Of a DNA stretch of 64,000 nucleotides, positions 1 through 11,051 are shown piece by piece. How positions within the stretch are numbered: position 1 is the stretch's first letter; every line of letters begins with the position of its first letter. The notes under the pieces are model-generated. The model saw only the letters and a list, made by a program, of their open reading frames with translations. It made no database searches and had not been told where the DNA came from. Source of the DNA: Platerodrilus igneus. Taxonomy: Eukaryota > Arthropoda > Insecta > Coleoptera > Lycidae. The position numbers and the translations under genes are program-made. The stretch spans positions 3,844,001-3,908,000 of the forward strand of contig JARFIW010001670.1 of NCBI GenBank assembly GCA_036346225.1, given 5' to 3'.

Positions 1-800
1 CGTCAATCAAAGCTACCAACCTTTTCGAAAAGATTAATATTAACTTTAAAGAACCGCTTCTTAGTGTCACGCGTAATCGTCAATTGCTGGTTATGATTAA
101 TGAATTTTCTTGTTTTCCTTTTGCGTTTCCCTGCGCCGATCTAAGCGCTAAAACTGTTATCCAACTTGTTTTGTCTATTTAGTACACCTTCATTTGTACA
201 TTCAGACAGAGGTAGTGTTTTTATATCTGTTGAGTTAAAGGAATTCCTGCTAAGAAAGAAAATCGCCACTAGCAGAACAACACCGTTGAATGCTTAAATG
301 GTACTCTTTGGAGTACCATTGAGCTAGCTCTAATAGATAAGAATTTATGAACAACAATGTGGGGAAGCGTGCTGCAAGACCACTTTATATTACATACGTT
401 GCTTATTGTACACATCGACAAATGTCACGCCTCATGAGCGTATGGTTATACATACCAGATGGTCACCAACGGAGAATCTTTGCCCGCATGGTTAACGACT
501 CCAGGTCCAACATATATGAAAAGGTCCGTTGGAACATTTAATGACGATCCCTTGTTAGATAAGTGGAGCTGATTGAATTCAATCACGATTATCCTTATGT
601 AAAATTTGCTGATGGCTTCAAAATGACTGTCTCAAATAAGCACTTGGCTCCAAGAAGTAATGATAGACAATCTTCATAAATGACACTGTTGAAGCCGAAA
701 CCTGAAGTAAGGCGATCTGGGAGAGTACGTCGATCGCCACACAAATACCACGACGACTATGTTTGCTACTCGCAACTTGGGGGAAATGTGATAAAATAAT
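1..800 (+). pseudogene. Gypsy-type LTR retrotransposon integrase relic
   Basis: Reading across frames gives a recognisable gypsy-family integrase. It starts with a degraded first catalytic region (FEKININFKEPLL near 30-60, where families usually have a D in the I-D-F position). This is followed by FPFAFPCADLSAKTVI near 115-165 and VHSDRG near 197-215, which carries the second catalytic aspartate. Further on are an RKKIATSRTTP stretch (near 255-285), NVTPHERM (near 420-445) and a basic tail with RRSGR/RR-type residues near 700-740, ending in GGNVIK and a stop at about 800. Frames change several times and stops interrupt it, so it cannot make an integrase. The left part runs off the window edge. 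Family assignment rests on these motifs and their order; the inference of a dead copy is secure. Confidence 0.8.
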
Positions 801-960
801 ATTACTTGAGTAGTGACTTGGACATTTGCTATCGGTGTTATGATTTGTTACTGTATCTTTATTATCTGTCAAAGAGTTTTAGTTAAATAAAGCCTAACAT
901 TCGGGGTAAATTGTTATTATAATAATTAGTACACTGAGGTGGCCGGATGTAAATTTTTAG
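788..960 (+). other. Possible start of the 3' LTR of the gypsy relic
   Basis: In gypsy elements the 3' LTR usually begins at or just after the pol stop. Here a TGTGATAAAATAAT sequence begins at about 788 and a polyadenylation-type TTAAATAAAG occurs near 884. No matching 5' LTR is in the window, so the limits are a guess. From 960 to 1,460 I see only AT-rich sequence without a gene. Confidence 0.25.
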
Positions 961-1460
961 AACCACATTGGACCAAGAGCTCCAAGAGCATGTGCTATTA
1001 CCGAATTTAATACCGAAAACCAAAAATAATGCCTAACGCCAATTTTCGCTACTTTTGTAAGAAGTGTCAACTACGTAAAAAATACCCATTCTTTTTCAAA
1101 GTAATTTTCTTGAAAATGTTATAATAGGATCTGTCATAGGGAAGAATCACCCGTTAATAAAAACTTGACATACAGCTTCGGCATTCTCGTTCAAACCCGA
1201 AAGCTCACAACTATGTAAACTCCCTAATAATAGCTAAATACTAATATAAAAAAAATTTTAATTAAAATAGTTGTAAAATAATTAAAAGTGCCTAATTCTT
1301 AGGGTAAAATACATTATTCTTATTTCTTCCTGTTTCACAAATCACACTAAAATCCGTGATCTAACATGATATAGCTCAAAATGGTTGTTTAAATTCACAT
1401 TAAGACAATATCCCCATCCAGAAATCTCCTGTGGCCTGAATCAGCTGCAAAAGATATAGG

Positions 1461-1735
1461 CCGGCTTTGTGGGTTAGATAAGTTCGCGTATCGCTGCTGA
1501 TCCCAAGGACCGAGGTTTGATTCCTGACAGGAACCTCTTGAATAATATTAGATGAGTCTTTTTCAAAGAAATATGCATTTTTTCGGATGAAAGGTAAACT
1601 GTAGGCCCACGAGTGATTATTGTCGCATACGTTAAAGATTCCTTGTCTGGAGTGACAAGGGTCCGGCTAAATTTTAAATTTCCAAGTAACAAACTTCATC
1701 CTGGCAATATAGTACCTTCAAGAGGACCATTAAGA
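1461..1735 (+). mobile_element. tRNA-derived SINE, old copy (SINE copy 1)
   Basis: This aligns along its length with the intact SINE at 44,135-44,428. Shared parts are a tRNA-like head with a decayed B box (GAGGTTTGATTCCTG near 1,510), the TTTTTCAAAG/GCATTTTTT block, the internal ACGTTAAAGATTCC block near 1,630, the ACAAGGGTCCGGC block, and the TAGTACCTTCAAGAGGACCATT tail near 1,710. Many substitutions make it the oldest of the copies here. Confidence 0.75.
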
Positions 1736-2864
1736 AGCTCATATACGCGGCAAAAGGTATAGTATCTCAGTACTCTTCTCAGTAAGCTCTGTTAATATTT
1801 AATTACATATTAAACACAATTTGTTAAATAAAGACCGAAAGATGTTCCAGTCCTGTCAAATCTGCGCGGCCTTCTGAAAATTATATTACAAAAAGTATGG
1901 CAATGTTCAGTTAACGATTGAAATCTGTTGACTTGTCACTAATTTATTACAACTCATACCTGATTCTGCGATACAAAGCTATAACTCCGAAACAAAACAT
2001 TGATTTTATTACAGCAATGTATAGATCAAAGTCAGGGTTTCGGGAAATTCATTTGAATTTGTCCACAGCTACTTTACACTTCGAGAAGACATAGCTTGCT
2101 TTAGATTTTAGTGCGTATTTACTCCAATATAGTGTTCTTAGTGCGTGCTTACAGTAACACAAATATTATCTTTATCTGGAAAATTTAAGAGAATTTAAAA
2201 ACTGAGTTTAACCAACTACACTTAATTTTTTTTTGTAAATAAAATTAGCTGTCTTAGATAAGTTAATTCAATCCAGGCTGCTTCGTAAACACCGTTCAGT
2301 TATTCAATTTATACTTTCCATTTAATGAGCTGTATTCGCGAACTACATATCCTATTGTATGGAACACATTCTCGTTAAGTGGATAGAGTAAGCTGCCAGC
2401 TATTGGGTTTCAAAGTATTTTTTATCATTTACCACGCTGCTTATAGCTCATATCAGCAGATCCTCGAACCGATAAGTTTCGCCATTATTAAGTAACTCTC
2501 GGCCCTGATGAAACTGTTGAATTTATTGCTGAATTTTTGTCTAAGTAGTTTTATTCAACAATTCTCTTTCAACAAAAATTTTTTTAGCTTATATTTTTTC
2601 AGTATTCTGCCTATAACTTAATATCAATTTGTTCAGTCCTGGAAATTCTGTTACGTGCAGAATTGACGTTAGTTACCTGAATTAATTTTACGTTTTAAAA
2701 AAGACTAAGAGTAAATAGTGCACCAGCTATCTTTCAATGGTGAGGGCCGCGTTCTATAAAAGAAAACTCGAATCTTTTTAGGGATATTACAAATTGTAAA
2801 ACTTTCGCTAAATACTCTTACACTTACCTAGAAAGGTCTTTGAACACTTTGTTTAATAAAGCCT
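1736..2864. other. AT-rich sequence, no gene seen
   Basis: No frame with recognisable protein similarity and no clear repeat structure was seen in this 1.1-kb stretch. Confidence 0.5.
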
Positions 2865-3561
2865 TTGCGCGCCAATCCATCTGATTTCAGCCTCACTAGA
2901 AAATGGGTGACAAGGATAATGACTAGTGAGTTAAGGCCTAGTTATAAACCAAAATTAAAGATAGGTAATACCGAGTTAGAGGAGGTAAATGAATTTTGCT
3001 ATTTAGGTAGCATAATTACAAAGGACGGATGTAACACAAGGAATATAGTAGCTAGAACAGCTCAAGCTAGAAAAATATTTTTAAAAAAGAGAGACTTACT
3101 AATAGCTGATAGTATAATTTTATATAATAGAAAAGGTTTCTTAAAGTCGTACGTATGAAGCGTTCTATTATACGGTAGTGAGACTTGGACAACTACAGAG
3201 GTAGATAAGAAAAAGATAGAAGCTTTGAAACTTCGTGTTAAAGGAGAATGTTAAAAATTAGTTGGAAAGATAGAGTAACAAAGTAGAAAGTTTATAGAAG
3301 GATAGATGAGGAACCCAGTATGTGGAAACAATTAAAGGTCAGGAGAGATAGAATGATAGGGAACCAGTTAAGACATGAGGGACTGTTTAGTACGGTCTTA
3401 GAATATAGACTACCAAATAAAAATAGAGTAGAAAGACCTAGACAAAGCTATATTAATCAAATTATTAGAGATTTAGGTTGTGAAGGGTATATAAACCTTT
3501 TTAAACCAGCTCAAAATAGAAAAGAATTTAGAGCTACGTCAAACCGACCTTAAGTAAGTTC
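2865..3561 (+). pseudogene. LINE ORF2 C-terminal end, broken copy
   Basis: The frame contains the typical region behind the reverse transcriptase of one LINE group. It has an EVNEFCYLGSIIT block (about 2,985-3,025), then a stop near 3,157 after KSYV, then LLYGSETWTT (about 3,165-3,195), and after a frameshift a block with RRDRMIGNQLRHEG (about 3,340-3,385) and RPRQSYINQIIRDLGCEG (about 3,437-3,490). It ends with the family tail ATSNRP and a TAA at 3,551-3,553. The same blocks occur in order in the LINE at 62,499-63,395 on the other strand, so they belong to related elements. At least three in-frame stops or shifts show that it is dead. The reverse transcriptase core is absent, consistent with the usual 5' truncation of LINE copies. 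Confidence 0.85.
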
Positions 3562-3600
3562 GAAAACAAAACCAAAAAAATAAAAATCAGTTAACTAAAT

Positions 3601-3786
3601 GTCACCATTACATAACTTACAATTAGTTAGCTCTCTGGCATGTTAGTAACGATTCATTGTTTAAGCGTTACCATAACATATAACTAAATAAGCGTCTCCA
3701 TGACATAACTCACAATTAGTTAGTGGTTTGGCATGTTGGCAGCGATTCGTTGCTTAAGCCTTACCATAACATATAATTTAACACTT
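3601..3786. repeat. Two tandem copies of a ~94-bp repeat
   Basis: Units starting at 3,601 and 3,695 share a C-CAT-ACATAACT-ACAATTAGTTAG core, then GGCATGTT, CGATTC-TTG and TTACCATAACATATAA. It directly follows the LINE 3' end and is itself followed by a second LINE 3' fragment. Confidence 0.8.
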
Positions 3787-3914
3787 TACCTTTTTTGGAG
3801 GGGATAACCAGGTATTATTTCATTTCCTTTTAAAGGGGAATCATGTAAACATGTTGGAGTTTCTCAACAACCATCAGGTTGCTAATATCTATGTAGAGCC
3901 AGGTAAGTAAGAAA

Positions 3915-4075
3915 AAGATAAAAGAGTATAGGAAGACCTAGAGCAAGATATATTAGTTAAATTATTAGAAATTTAGGTTGTGAAGGGTGGGAAGAACTTT
4001 TTAGATTAGCACAGAATAGAAGAGAAGTTAGAGCTACGTCAAACCGGCCTTAAGTAAGGTCGAAAACAAAATGAT
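3915..4075 (+). mobile_element. Second LINE 3'-end fragment
   Basis: This repeats the last ~150 bp of the LINE relic at 3,420-3,580: AGGAAGACCTAGA, the AATTTAGGTTGTGAAGGGTGGGAAGAACTTTTT block and the GAGCTACGTCAAACCGGCCTTAAGTAAGGTCGAAAACAAAA end. It finishes with a short ATGATGAGAAG tail, which marks the element's 3' terminus. From 4,076 to 4,540 nothing is recognised. Confidence 0.8.
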
Positions 4076-4539
4076 GAGAAGACGGGTATTCCAGGAGACG
4101 ATTTTAACAGATCTTATTGCAATATAGGTGGATGGAGCCTGTACACTGTTCACGTTTTCCCACTTTCTCCTGACCTTAAAATTAACACGAATAATAAGAA
4201 AACTTCAGGTTCTGTTCGTCTAATCTATTATCACAGTATATAACAAACACAAAAACTAAGCTCTATCCCTAATTGGCCAAATATGCGTGTATTTAAAAGA
4301 ACAAAAAATATTAAATTTATCAACTATGGATATCCAGCCAAATCAATTGGTACATATAAATTATGCAGATATAGTAGAGGTGCTTTTCCATATAAGAATT
4401 GTCGATTTAAAATAGCTTTAACTGAGCATGCTCCAATGTAAACAGTCCATACGCACCCGTCTATCATATTGTTCACGTTGATTTAAAAACTAATAAACTT
4501 TCTACAAAATGTTTTCACAAATACCTTAACATGGAACAC

Positions 4540-5165
4540 AAACTAGCAGGAGTGGTAGTAGCACGGTTAATCTGTGCCGGCTTTGAAGAATGTCTAAATC
4601 TTTTGAAGTATCTTGGGACTATGGATTTCATAATCCAAAAACAAAAGGGCAATTTATGGGGTGAAAGTATCATTGTTTTTGGAGAGCTAATAAGTGTCGA
4701 TTTCAAAAATCCGCTGGAAAACTTTATGCTTCATTATTGTGGGATAATGATGGAATAATCATGATCGATTACCTAAATAGTAGTTTAACCATTACTAGAG
4801 ATTATTATTCCAAATTATTAACTACCCTGAGAGAGAAAATTAGGGAAACATAACGGGACATGTTAGCAAAAGGCGTGTTGTTTTTGCAAGCAATGCATCT
4901 GCACCGTAATCTCGCATTGCCACGAATTCAATTTGGGATCTACGATTCATCCACTCTGCTATCCAAATTTAGCTCCATCAGACTATTATCTGTTCCCTCG
5001 ATTTTAAAAAAAGTCTAAAAAGACATCGATTTTTGTGTAACAAAGAGGTAATAGAAGCTGTAGAGACCTGGTTCGGATACTAAGAGAATTTTTTTAAGGG
5101 TTAGAGGCATTTCATGATCACTGCATTAAGCACATTAATTTAAAAGGAGACTATGTTGAATTATA
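4540..5165 (+). pseudogene. Mariner-family transposase relic 1
   Basis: Following the best frame piece by piece gives mariner landmarks in order. There is a SWDYGFHNPKTK block (about 4,613-4,650; families have a catalytic D in D-E-S-W, lost here), QKSAGKLYASLLWDNDGIIMIDYL (about 4,705-4,775), and an L-REKIRE block with a stop before RDMLAKGVLFLQ (about 4,820-4,895). Next are HPLCYPNLAPSDYYLFPRF (about 4,950-5,008, with the third catalytic D in P-S-D-Y) and NKEVIEAVETWF near 5,040-5,075. It ends with INLKGDYVEL near 5,140-5,162. The D of Q-D-N-A is destroyed by a frameshift. Terminal repeats were not found. It is clearly inactive. Confidence 0.85.
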
Positions 5166-6660
5166 GAAAATTCTAAGTTTCAACGTTTATGGTATAACGA
5201 AATGAACACATTCATTAACTTTGCTTCTGTAGGGTTGGCGATACTAATCGTTTATTATTAACGTTTCTCGTTTAGAATTACTAGGCCAACATTGTTTGTG
5301 CGTTGGGAATGTTTTAAGAATTATGTTCTGTCACCTGAAAATTGTTGAACCTCATTAATAGGTTTTTTTTATTAATAGATATCTTGTGGACCAAAGGGCT
5401 TTCCATTACAAAATTAATGCAGTTGTGCGTACTAGCTCGACATTTATTAAATATATACACAATTTAGTAGTCAAGGTTGTATTATGCCATTTTGATAAAA
5501 TACGGTTCAATGATGTATTGAGTTTAGTAAAATATAGTATCGATCGGTAAAAATGATCGTCTTTTTAAAAGGAGCGTCTGCAAATGAAATTTTTACAATA
5601 TGCTTCATATATTGAAGGCAGAATATTATTATGGGGTCATAATAAAAACTTGATTGAGGATTTAAAAGTAGAGGACCCGATGTAAGTAACGAACAGTCAG
5701 TCTCCTGTAAGACCTATTTCTGTCCCTACCATTTCTGTCCCTACCCTGACATGATTTAAGGTAACGAGTTAAACCCAAATGTATAACGGAGACTTCGTAT
5801 TTCATCCGAACCTAATTTGTACATTGTTCGTGTCAATTGGGTAGGAGAAAGTAACAACTGAATAAATCGCTGAATACCTGAACGTCAAAAAATAAGGATC
5901 GAGGGTCGTGCCATTCGTTGGTTTTGTAGTACTTTTGAGAGAAATGATGCATCTAATATATTGGATTAATTAGTTATGAAGCATGAATAAATAATTACCA
6001 TCCGAAAACGAAAGGACATTTAAAGAATCGGATTCAAGCTGCACCTCTTGCCCACAAGCAATTTTGCTTTTATTTCTTAGGATAAAAATTGGGCACTCCT
6101 TACAGATTATTTGGAATGTAAAAACCAGTGTAGAAAATATGATTTTTTATTGTTGTTTAAGCTTTTCAAAAATTTAAGAAAACATCAGGCACGAATGCAT
6201 AGAGAAACTTTATTTTCGCATCCCCATCCTTAGGTCACTGTTAGTTATGTACGAACTAAGCGAATTAAACAATGATTTTGTAATTTTGTTGAATATTCAC
6301 CTAGTTTAGCCCTCTCAAAGTATTGCTTTTTGCTAGAACTGAAAAGTTAAAGGTCTCAAATTTAAAGACGAATTTGTAGCTTAATATAAAAATCCTTTGT
6401 AAAAAAATTTAAGGCGTTAGATGACTGTTGCACCCATACATAATTATTACCATTACCATAACCAATAAAAATATTTTTCAAATATTTCAAGAAGTTCTTG
6501 CCCGTTTTCTTAAAAAGATTGTAACAAATTATTTTTAGGTTATCTACCAAAATTGTATGTTTATATGCTGTTATCTACTTTTGTGTAAATCCTTCTTATT
6601 TGTGATGTAGACTAAGTTGTTAAAAACTTGTTAGTTTGTATATTAGCAAGAAATTGAAAT
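5166..6660. other. AT-rich sequence, no gene seen
   Basis: About 1.5 kb without a frame that resembles a known protein. Short open frames here look like chance. Confidence 0.5.
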
Positions 6661-7590
6661 GTACAAGAAGACTTCATGAATTCGAAGTCAACTCCAATAT
6701 AAAGCGGCGCGAAAAATGATTAGGAGATGATGATGTAAGTGATCGAATATCGCAAAAGTAATTCGAGGAACTTGCTACGAGAGATTCGCTTTCGGATAAT
6801 AAAAGATTCAGAACGCCAAGTAACCGAACTTTGTTGGTGAGGTTCTTAGATTTTGTGGAAGTTAATTCTTATGCATCACAAGGTGTTTGGAGCTTGCGGA
6901 AAGTTTCAATAAAGCCATTCGTTAGTACATTCACCAGTTAAGAAAATCGTGAAATCTATTCAAATGGGTCGGACGCGAATTAGGCAAATATTTCACGTAA
7001 TGAACGAAAACTTTTATTTGATCGGTAATTAACTTGAAACGCAAAATAAATACCGTCTTCTAATTTTAAGCGTTCATATCGTCGGTTGTACTAAACTGGT
7101 CCACTGCCACACGTTATAGAAACTACTTTTCGTCAAAAAAGATTTTATTGTGTTTGGTGGGCAGTAGTTGTAGTCCTCAATTATGACTTTTTGGAAAAAA
7201 GTCAAACCGTCATAACTTTGTGAACAACTTCGAAAAATATATGCTATATATCTCTTTGGTCAATCGGTCATAGGTGTAATTCGTACAGGACAATGTTAAA
7301 CCACGTACCCCAGAAATTTCGGGAAAGAATTATTGAATTTGTATGAGAAACATAACTACAATTGCTTTATCCTTTTGGTATTTTCGCAAGTGATTAGCAC
7401 TTTCTGTCTCTTGACGACTGTATAGGACATAAGTAGTTACAAATTTGAGGTGATGTTATAAATGCAGGGCCCTTAATTTTTTTATAGCGAACCTGTACTG
7501 CTCCATAGTACGGTATAGAAAAATTGATCCAATGTCGATATAAAGTCGTTGAATGTGAATCCTCCACCACCACCACTTTGACGAATAGTA
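6661..7590 (+). pseudogene. Mariner-family transposase relic 2, heavily decayed
   Basis: Scattered blocks match a mariner transposase from a group different from relic 1. Near 6,680-6,705 is HEFEVNSNIKRR, followed by a long degenerate helix-turn-helix/linker region. Near 7,148-7,200 the reading CVWWAVVVVLNYDFLEKSQTV matches the family's C-V-W-W-D-x-x-G...L-x-x-x-Q-T-V segment. EQLRKIYA follows near 7,222-7,245. Near 7,270-7,300 are the remains of the segment that normally contains Q-D-N-A/R-P, and near 7,505-7,540 the remains of the C-terminal R-G-I-E-K-L block. Stops and frameshifts occur every few dozen bases. The boundaries are approximate. Confidence 0.6.
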
Positions 7591-8401
7591 GTTATGTATA
7601 ACCGATTCATAATAATTTATTTGATTCAAAACGTACGAACAAATGCACTGGATAAACCATTTTTGTTTTTGAGATTTGCTTACTCTTTATGATAGGCTAG
7701 AAACAGATCTCCTCCTTGTTGTATACTGTACAGAATTAGATAATGTCTCTCTATTACTTTCTCATTTTGGTCGTGACTTTACAATAAATGATACTGTATT
7801 ATCTTATAATTGGTGTTGGTTAAGTCAATGCTTAGAGAGATAAGACTCGACCGGTCTCTGTCTGGAGTAACGCTTCCTGGACTCGGTGTCAGTATTGATT
7901 AATGAGTTCTCTATTTCAGTTAAATGTTTAGTTTTTGTTTTTCATAACAAATCTGATTTTCAGCATTTTAGACTGGGTGAAGTTTGTGCAGTTCTTTGAT
8001 TAGAGAAGCATCTGTCTTACAGAGATTGACTTTTATCTAAATTCTAGTTCATTTAGTTATTTGAGCATTTCAAGTATCTTCCATATTTTATTCTCGTGCT
8101 TTTAATTGGAATTCGGTGCTGGTGCAAAGACGTCGACCTCTATAATCAGTTTATCACCATAAAGTTTTTAATGTTTACTTTTATTCCACCTTTTGGGATG
8201 ATAGAACAATTTTTGGTTCAAGAATCTTAAACATTTATATCAAAGTAATCTAATTTTGAAAATAATCCGTTACTAAGAAATATATGTTAATAATGTTGTA
8301 TTTATTTTTTATTTAATTTATTGCAATTAATTTAATTAAAATACTCAGCCATCCACTTAACTATTAACTAATGACTAAACAATTTTACTTTTATTTTTTA
8401 G
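7591..8401 (+). other. Upstream region and intron 3' end of the VAJK-like gene
   Basis: The last bases form a good 3' splice site: a pyrimidine-rich TTTTACTTTTATTTTTTAG ending at 8,401. A matching short first exon with an ATG and GT donor was looked for between 7,600 and 8,400, but no convincing one was found. It may lie beyond the mariner relic or have been lost. No TATA box could be assigned. Confidence 0.45.
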
Positions 8402-9037
8402 ATATCTCTAATTTTGACAAACTTAGTGCTTTTTGCATTAGCAACAAATAATGAGGAATTAGTCGAAAATTCAAATTCTGACAAAGAAAAGAAGCAAGAT
8501 AAAAGAGGATTGTTGGATTTGGGTTATGGTTACGGAAACACCGGTTTTGGACATGGAGGCGTGCTTGGTTTAGCCCATGAAGGATACGAAGATCACAACC
8601 ATATTAAATCAATTACCGTTCACAAAACAGTTCATGTTGCAGTTCCCCATCCTATACCCGTTCCTGTTGAAAAACACGTACCAGTACCCATACCTGTGAA
8701 AGTCGCCGTACCTGTTGAGAAACCATACCCCGTACACGTGTTAAAACCTTATCCTGTACATGTTGAAAAACTTGTACCGTATCCCGTAGAAAAACCAGTT
8801 CCGTATCCTGTTAAAGTTCCTGTAAAAGTGCCTGTTGTACACCCAGTACCTGTTCCTGTGCACAAACCTGTACCTTACCTAGTTCATAAACCAGTTCCCT
8901 ATCCCGTAAAAGTTCCAATAATTCTTGAGAAAAAAGTTCCTATTTTAATCAAGTCACACGAAGGGTTTGGTGATTTTGGGCTTTATGGTGGACTGGGTAG
9001 TCATGGATATGGCGGCCATTTTAACTTTGACCATTAG
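8402..9037 (+). CDS. VAJK-like secreted cuticular protein, exon 2 (first exon not found)
   Basis: An open frame of 211 codons from the splice acceptor to TAG. It opens with a hydrophobic run (SLILTNLVLFALA), the core of a signal peptide whose Met must come from an upstream exon; no ATG lies upstream in this exon. After an acidic/lysine segment and a Gly/Tyr-rich block (GYGYGNTGFGHGG), residues ~65-175 are about a dozen short repeats of the K-P-V-P-Y-P-V / V-P-V-P-V-E-K type. The tail is again Gly/Tyr/His-rich (GGLGSHGYGGHFNFDH). This architecture fits VAJK-type and similar extracellular insect cuticle matrix proteins. The repeats have no enzymatic motif, so a structural role is inferred. The gene is convergent with the related gene at 9,199-9,840. 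An AATAAA lies at about 9,093. The frame is intact and biased towards valine and proline, which argues for a live gene. The exact family name is less certain than the class. Confidence 0.8.
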   Translation: MSLILTNLVLFALATNNEELVENSNSDKEKKQDKRGLLDLGYGYGNTGFGHGGVLGLAHEGYEDHNHIKSITVHKTVHVAVPHPIPVPVEKHVPVPIPVKVAVPVEKPYPVHVLKPYPVHVEKLVPYPVEKPVPYPVKVPVKVPVVHPVPVPVHKPVPYLVHKPVPYPVKVPIILEKKVPILIKSHEGFGDFGLYGGLGSHGYGGHFNFDH

Positions 9038-9198
9038 TACCCCGATTGAGGTCCAAGCTGTATAACTGTATATTTTGTATAAGCTATTTTTAAATAAAAT
9101 GTTAAAACAACTAAGCTTTAATAGAAACAAAAATTTAACAAACAAATTTAACAAACAACTAATTATGAATAAGTTAATTAACTCTTATCACTCCGTCT

Positions 9199-9840
9199 CT
9201 ATTTATGTTCTTCCTGTTGTTGATTACTTTCGTTGCTTTCGGTGTTTTCATCTTGAGACTCTAAATTACTGTAACTGTCCGCAACAGGTGAGTCTTTAGA
9301 GTACGATCCTTGAATATAATCGTTACCGGAAGAATACTGATTGCTTTGGTGTTGATCCTTGTATTCTCTTACAGGTACTGGATAGGGTTTTGGCACTTCT
9401 ACTGGAACTGCCACGTTCTTTACGACTTCTACAGGAACAACGTGTGGCACCTTAATCAACTGAGGTATTACAACCGGGAACGGCTTCTGAATATGAACAG
9501 GGTAAGGCACTTTAATAGGAATTTCGACGGGATACGGCTTGTGTATTTTCAAAGCAACAACGTTGTTAATTTTTACAACATCTCCTGGAATATCTCCTTC
9601 ATAAACCGTCCCCAATTCCTGTAAACCCTGGCTGGGATAATGTAGTGCTTCATATCCCCCTAAATCTGGAGTTATTTGTAGCCGCGTAGCACCTGCATTG
9701 CCATGACCACCAGCGTAGTCTGAAAGGCCTCCTGGGGTGGCTCGTGCAAATGCCGATGCTACAAGAGCAAATATAGTTACCTACAAATTAAATTTGCTTA
9801 ATAAGCTAGTTAATTATAGTTTACTTACTATCTTATTCAT
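9199..9840 (-). CDS. VAJK-like secreted cuticular protein, complete two-exon gene
   Basis: Exon 1 is the 12 coding bases ATG-AAT-AAG-ATA at 9,840-9,829, followed by a perfect GTAAGT donor. A 48-bp intron (9,828-9,781) ends in TTTGTAG, and exon 2 runs from 9,780 to the stop at 9,199. The product is about 197 residues: a signal peptide (MNKIVTIFALVASAFA), a Gly-rich segment (DYAGGHGNAGA), then from about residue 80 repeats of the K-P-Y-P-V-E-I-P / K-V-P-Y-P-V-H-I kind. It ends in a polar Ser/Asn/Gln/Glu tail (QDENTESNESNQQQEEHK). The intron is phase 0 and splits the signal peptide after four codons, as in many insect cuticle genes. The same position would fit the acceptor of the neighbour at 8,402, which supports a tandem/inverted duplication. 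A TATA box lies about 57 bases upstream of the ATG. Only 161 bases separate the two stops, so the transcripts may overlap. Confidence 0.85.
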
Positions 9841-9895
9841 TGTCGTGCCCAAATACTGGTGTTTCTGCAATAGCTATCAGCTTAATAAATCTTCT

Positions 9896-9905
9896 GTTTA
9901 TATAG
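9896..9905 (-). promoter_or_regulatory. TATA box of the minus-strand VAJK-like gene
   Basis: On the minus strand CTATATAAA occupies this position. A start site ~30 bases downstream (about 9,870-9,876) would leave a ~35-base 5' leader before the ATG at 9,840. Spacing and sequence fit an arthropod TATA promoter. Confidence 0.65.
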
Positions 9906-11051
9906 AGCTGTAGTATTTGAGAATGTAAGTGAACAAGCAAAGAGACGATCTTAGTATTTTCACTTTCTTCGGTCCTTGACACTGAGAACTAATTTAGATA
10001 CGGTTGTAACTGTACTATTAGACATTTGCTTACTCTCTCTTTCTTTTAGCATGCAATAAGAAATTTGAGAGAGAGAGAAAGACTTTTACATTCTCCATAA
10101 ATTTTTGCGGTTCTGCAAGTCACTGCTTTTTATAGTAATTAATTAACTTTTGTATAAATTTCTGTTGGTTCTTTTTAAAAGAATCAAACCAATGCAATGC
10201 TATCACTCATTATTTTTAAATAGCTACCAGAAATAACCTCTTCCAAACCAAACAGGAAAACGCCTTTGTATTGGCAACGCAATAATAATGCAAGGTGATT
10301 TTATGATGTAAGTCTTCCAAAAAAAGAAGATAATTTAATTGATTTGTCAGGTATAATTAATCTTGATCGGTAAAAGCAAAATACGGAGCACCTTTCACTA
10401 AGCGATTGGATTCGCTTCAGTAGATTGCAAGCCATATTACATATATATATTTTTCAAAGTATACGCCCTGTACTGAATTGATGTTTATTACAGCAATAAA
10501 GAGGAAGGTGAGCCTATGTAGTGCTAAGTATATTAGCGCCAAAGAAAGCAATATGTATTACATAACACTAATTGCATAAATAATGAAGTAAGGACATCAT
10601 AAAATTTGGTTTAAAAAGTTGAAAAGTTGTTATTCACGTAACGCCTTCGATACAGTTAATATAATTTTATGAATCCCAGATATAAAGAAATAAATCTACT
10701 TCAAGATCGTTTATCGCAAAATTATTTGGTTTTGCACAATAATAAAGGGTCTTTCTTTAGCAGATATTAGAGTGTACTTTGTTGTACACAAATCAAAATG
10801 TGAAGTAGCATTTTAATCGGAAGGGTAGATAAAGTAATACTTTAAGGACAAGGGTAGGTAAAGTAATTAATTTCCTTAATTACATTTTGCTTTTCGTTTT
10901 GATCAGAAACAACATGAATCGTGCAATCTACATTTCCAAAAATATCAAGTTTTCGAACCACGTTTTTACCCATGCGACAAATTTATAAACAGAACGGAAA
11001 CTATAACTCGAGAATTCTTCATTTCATAGAGTAATTGTTTTGATATTTTAA
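9906..11051. other. Non-coding stretch with a GAGA/CTCT hairpin
   Basis: No gene is recognised. At 10,030-10,082 a CTCTCTCTTTCTTTT run and a GAGAGAGAGAAAG run face each other across a short AT loop. They could form a hairpin or act as GAGA-type sites about 150 bases upstream of the minus-strand TATA box. Confidence 0.4.

Noticed and set aside
7671..7690. ATTTGCTTACTCT shared with 10,023 as a paired enhancer of the two cuticle genes
   Set aside because: A 13-bp match in AT-rich DNA, placed in opposite orientation relative to the two genes; too weak to support.
9075..9299. Plus-strand frame spanning the 3' end of the minus-strand cuticle gene
   Set aside because: Overlaps the real gene antisense and has no recognisable feature.
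9310..9624. 104-codon plus-strand frame opposite the cuticle gene
   Set aside because: Its aromatic/Arg/Asn-rich sequence is the antisense of the K-P-V-P repeats.
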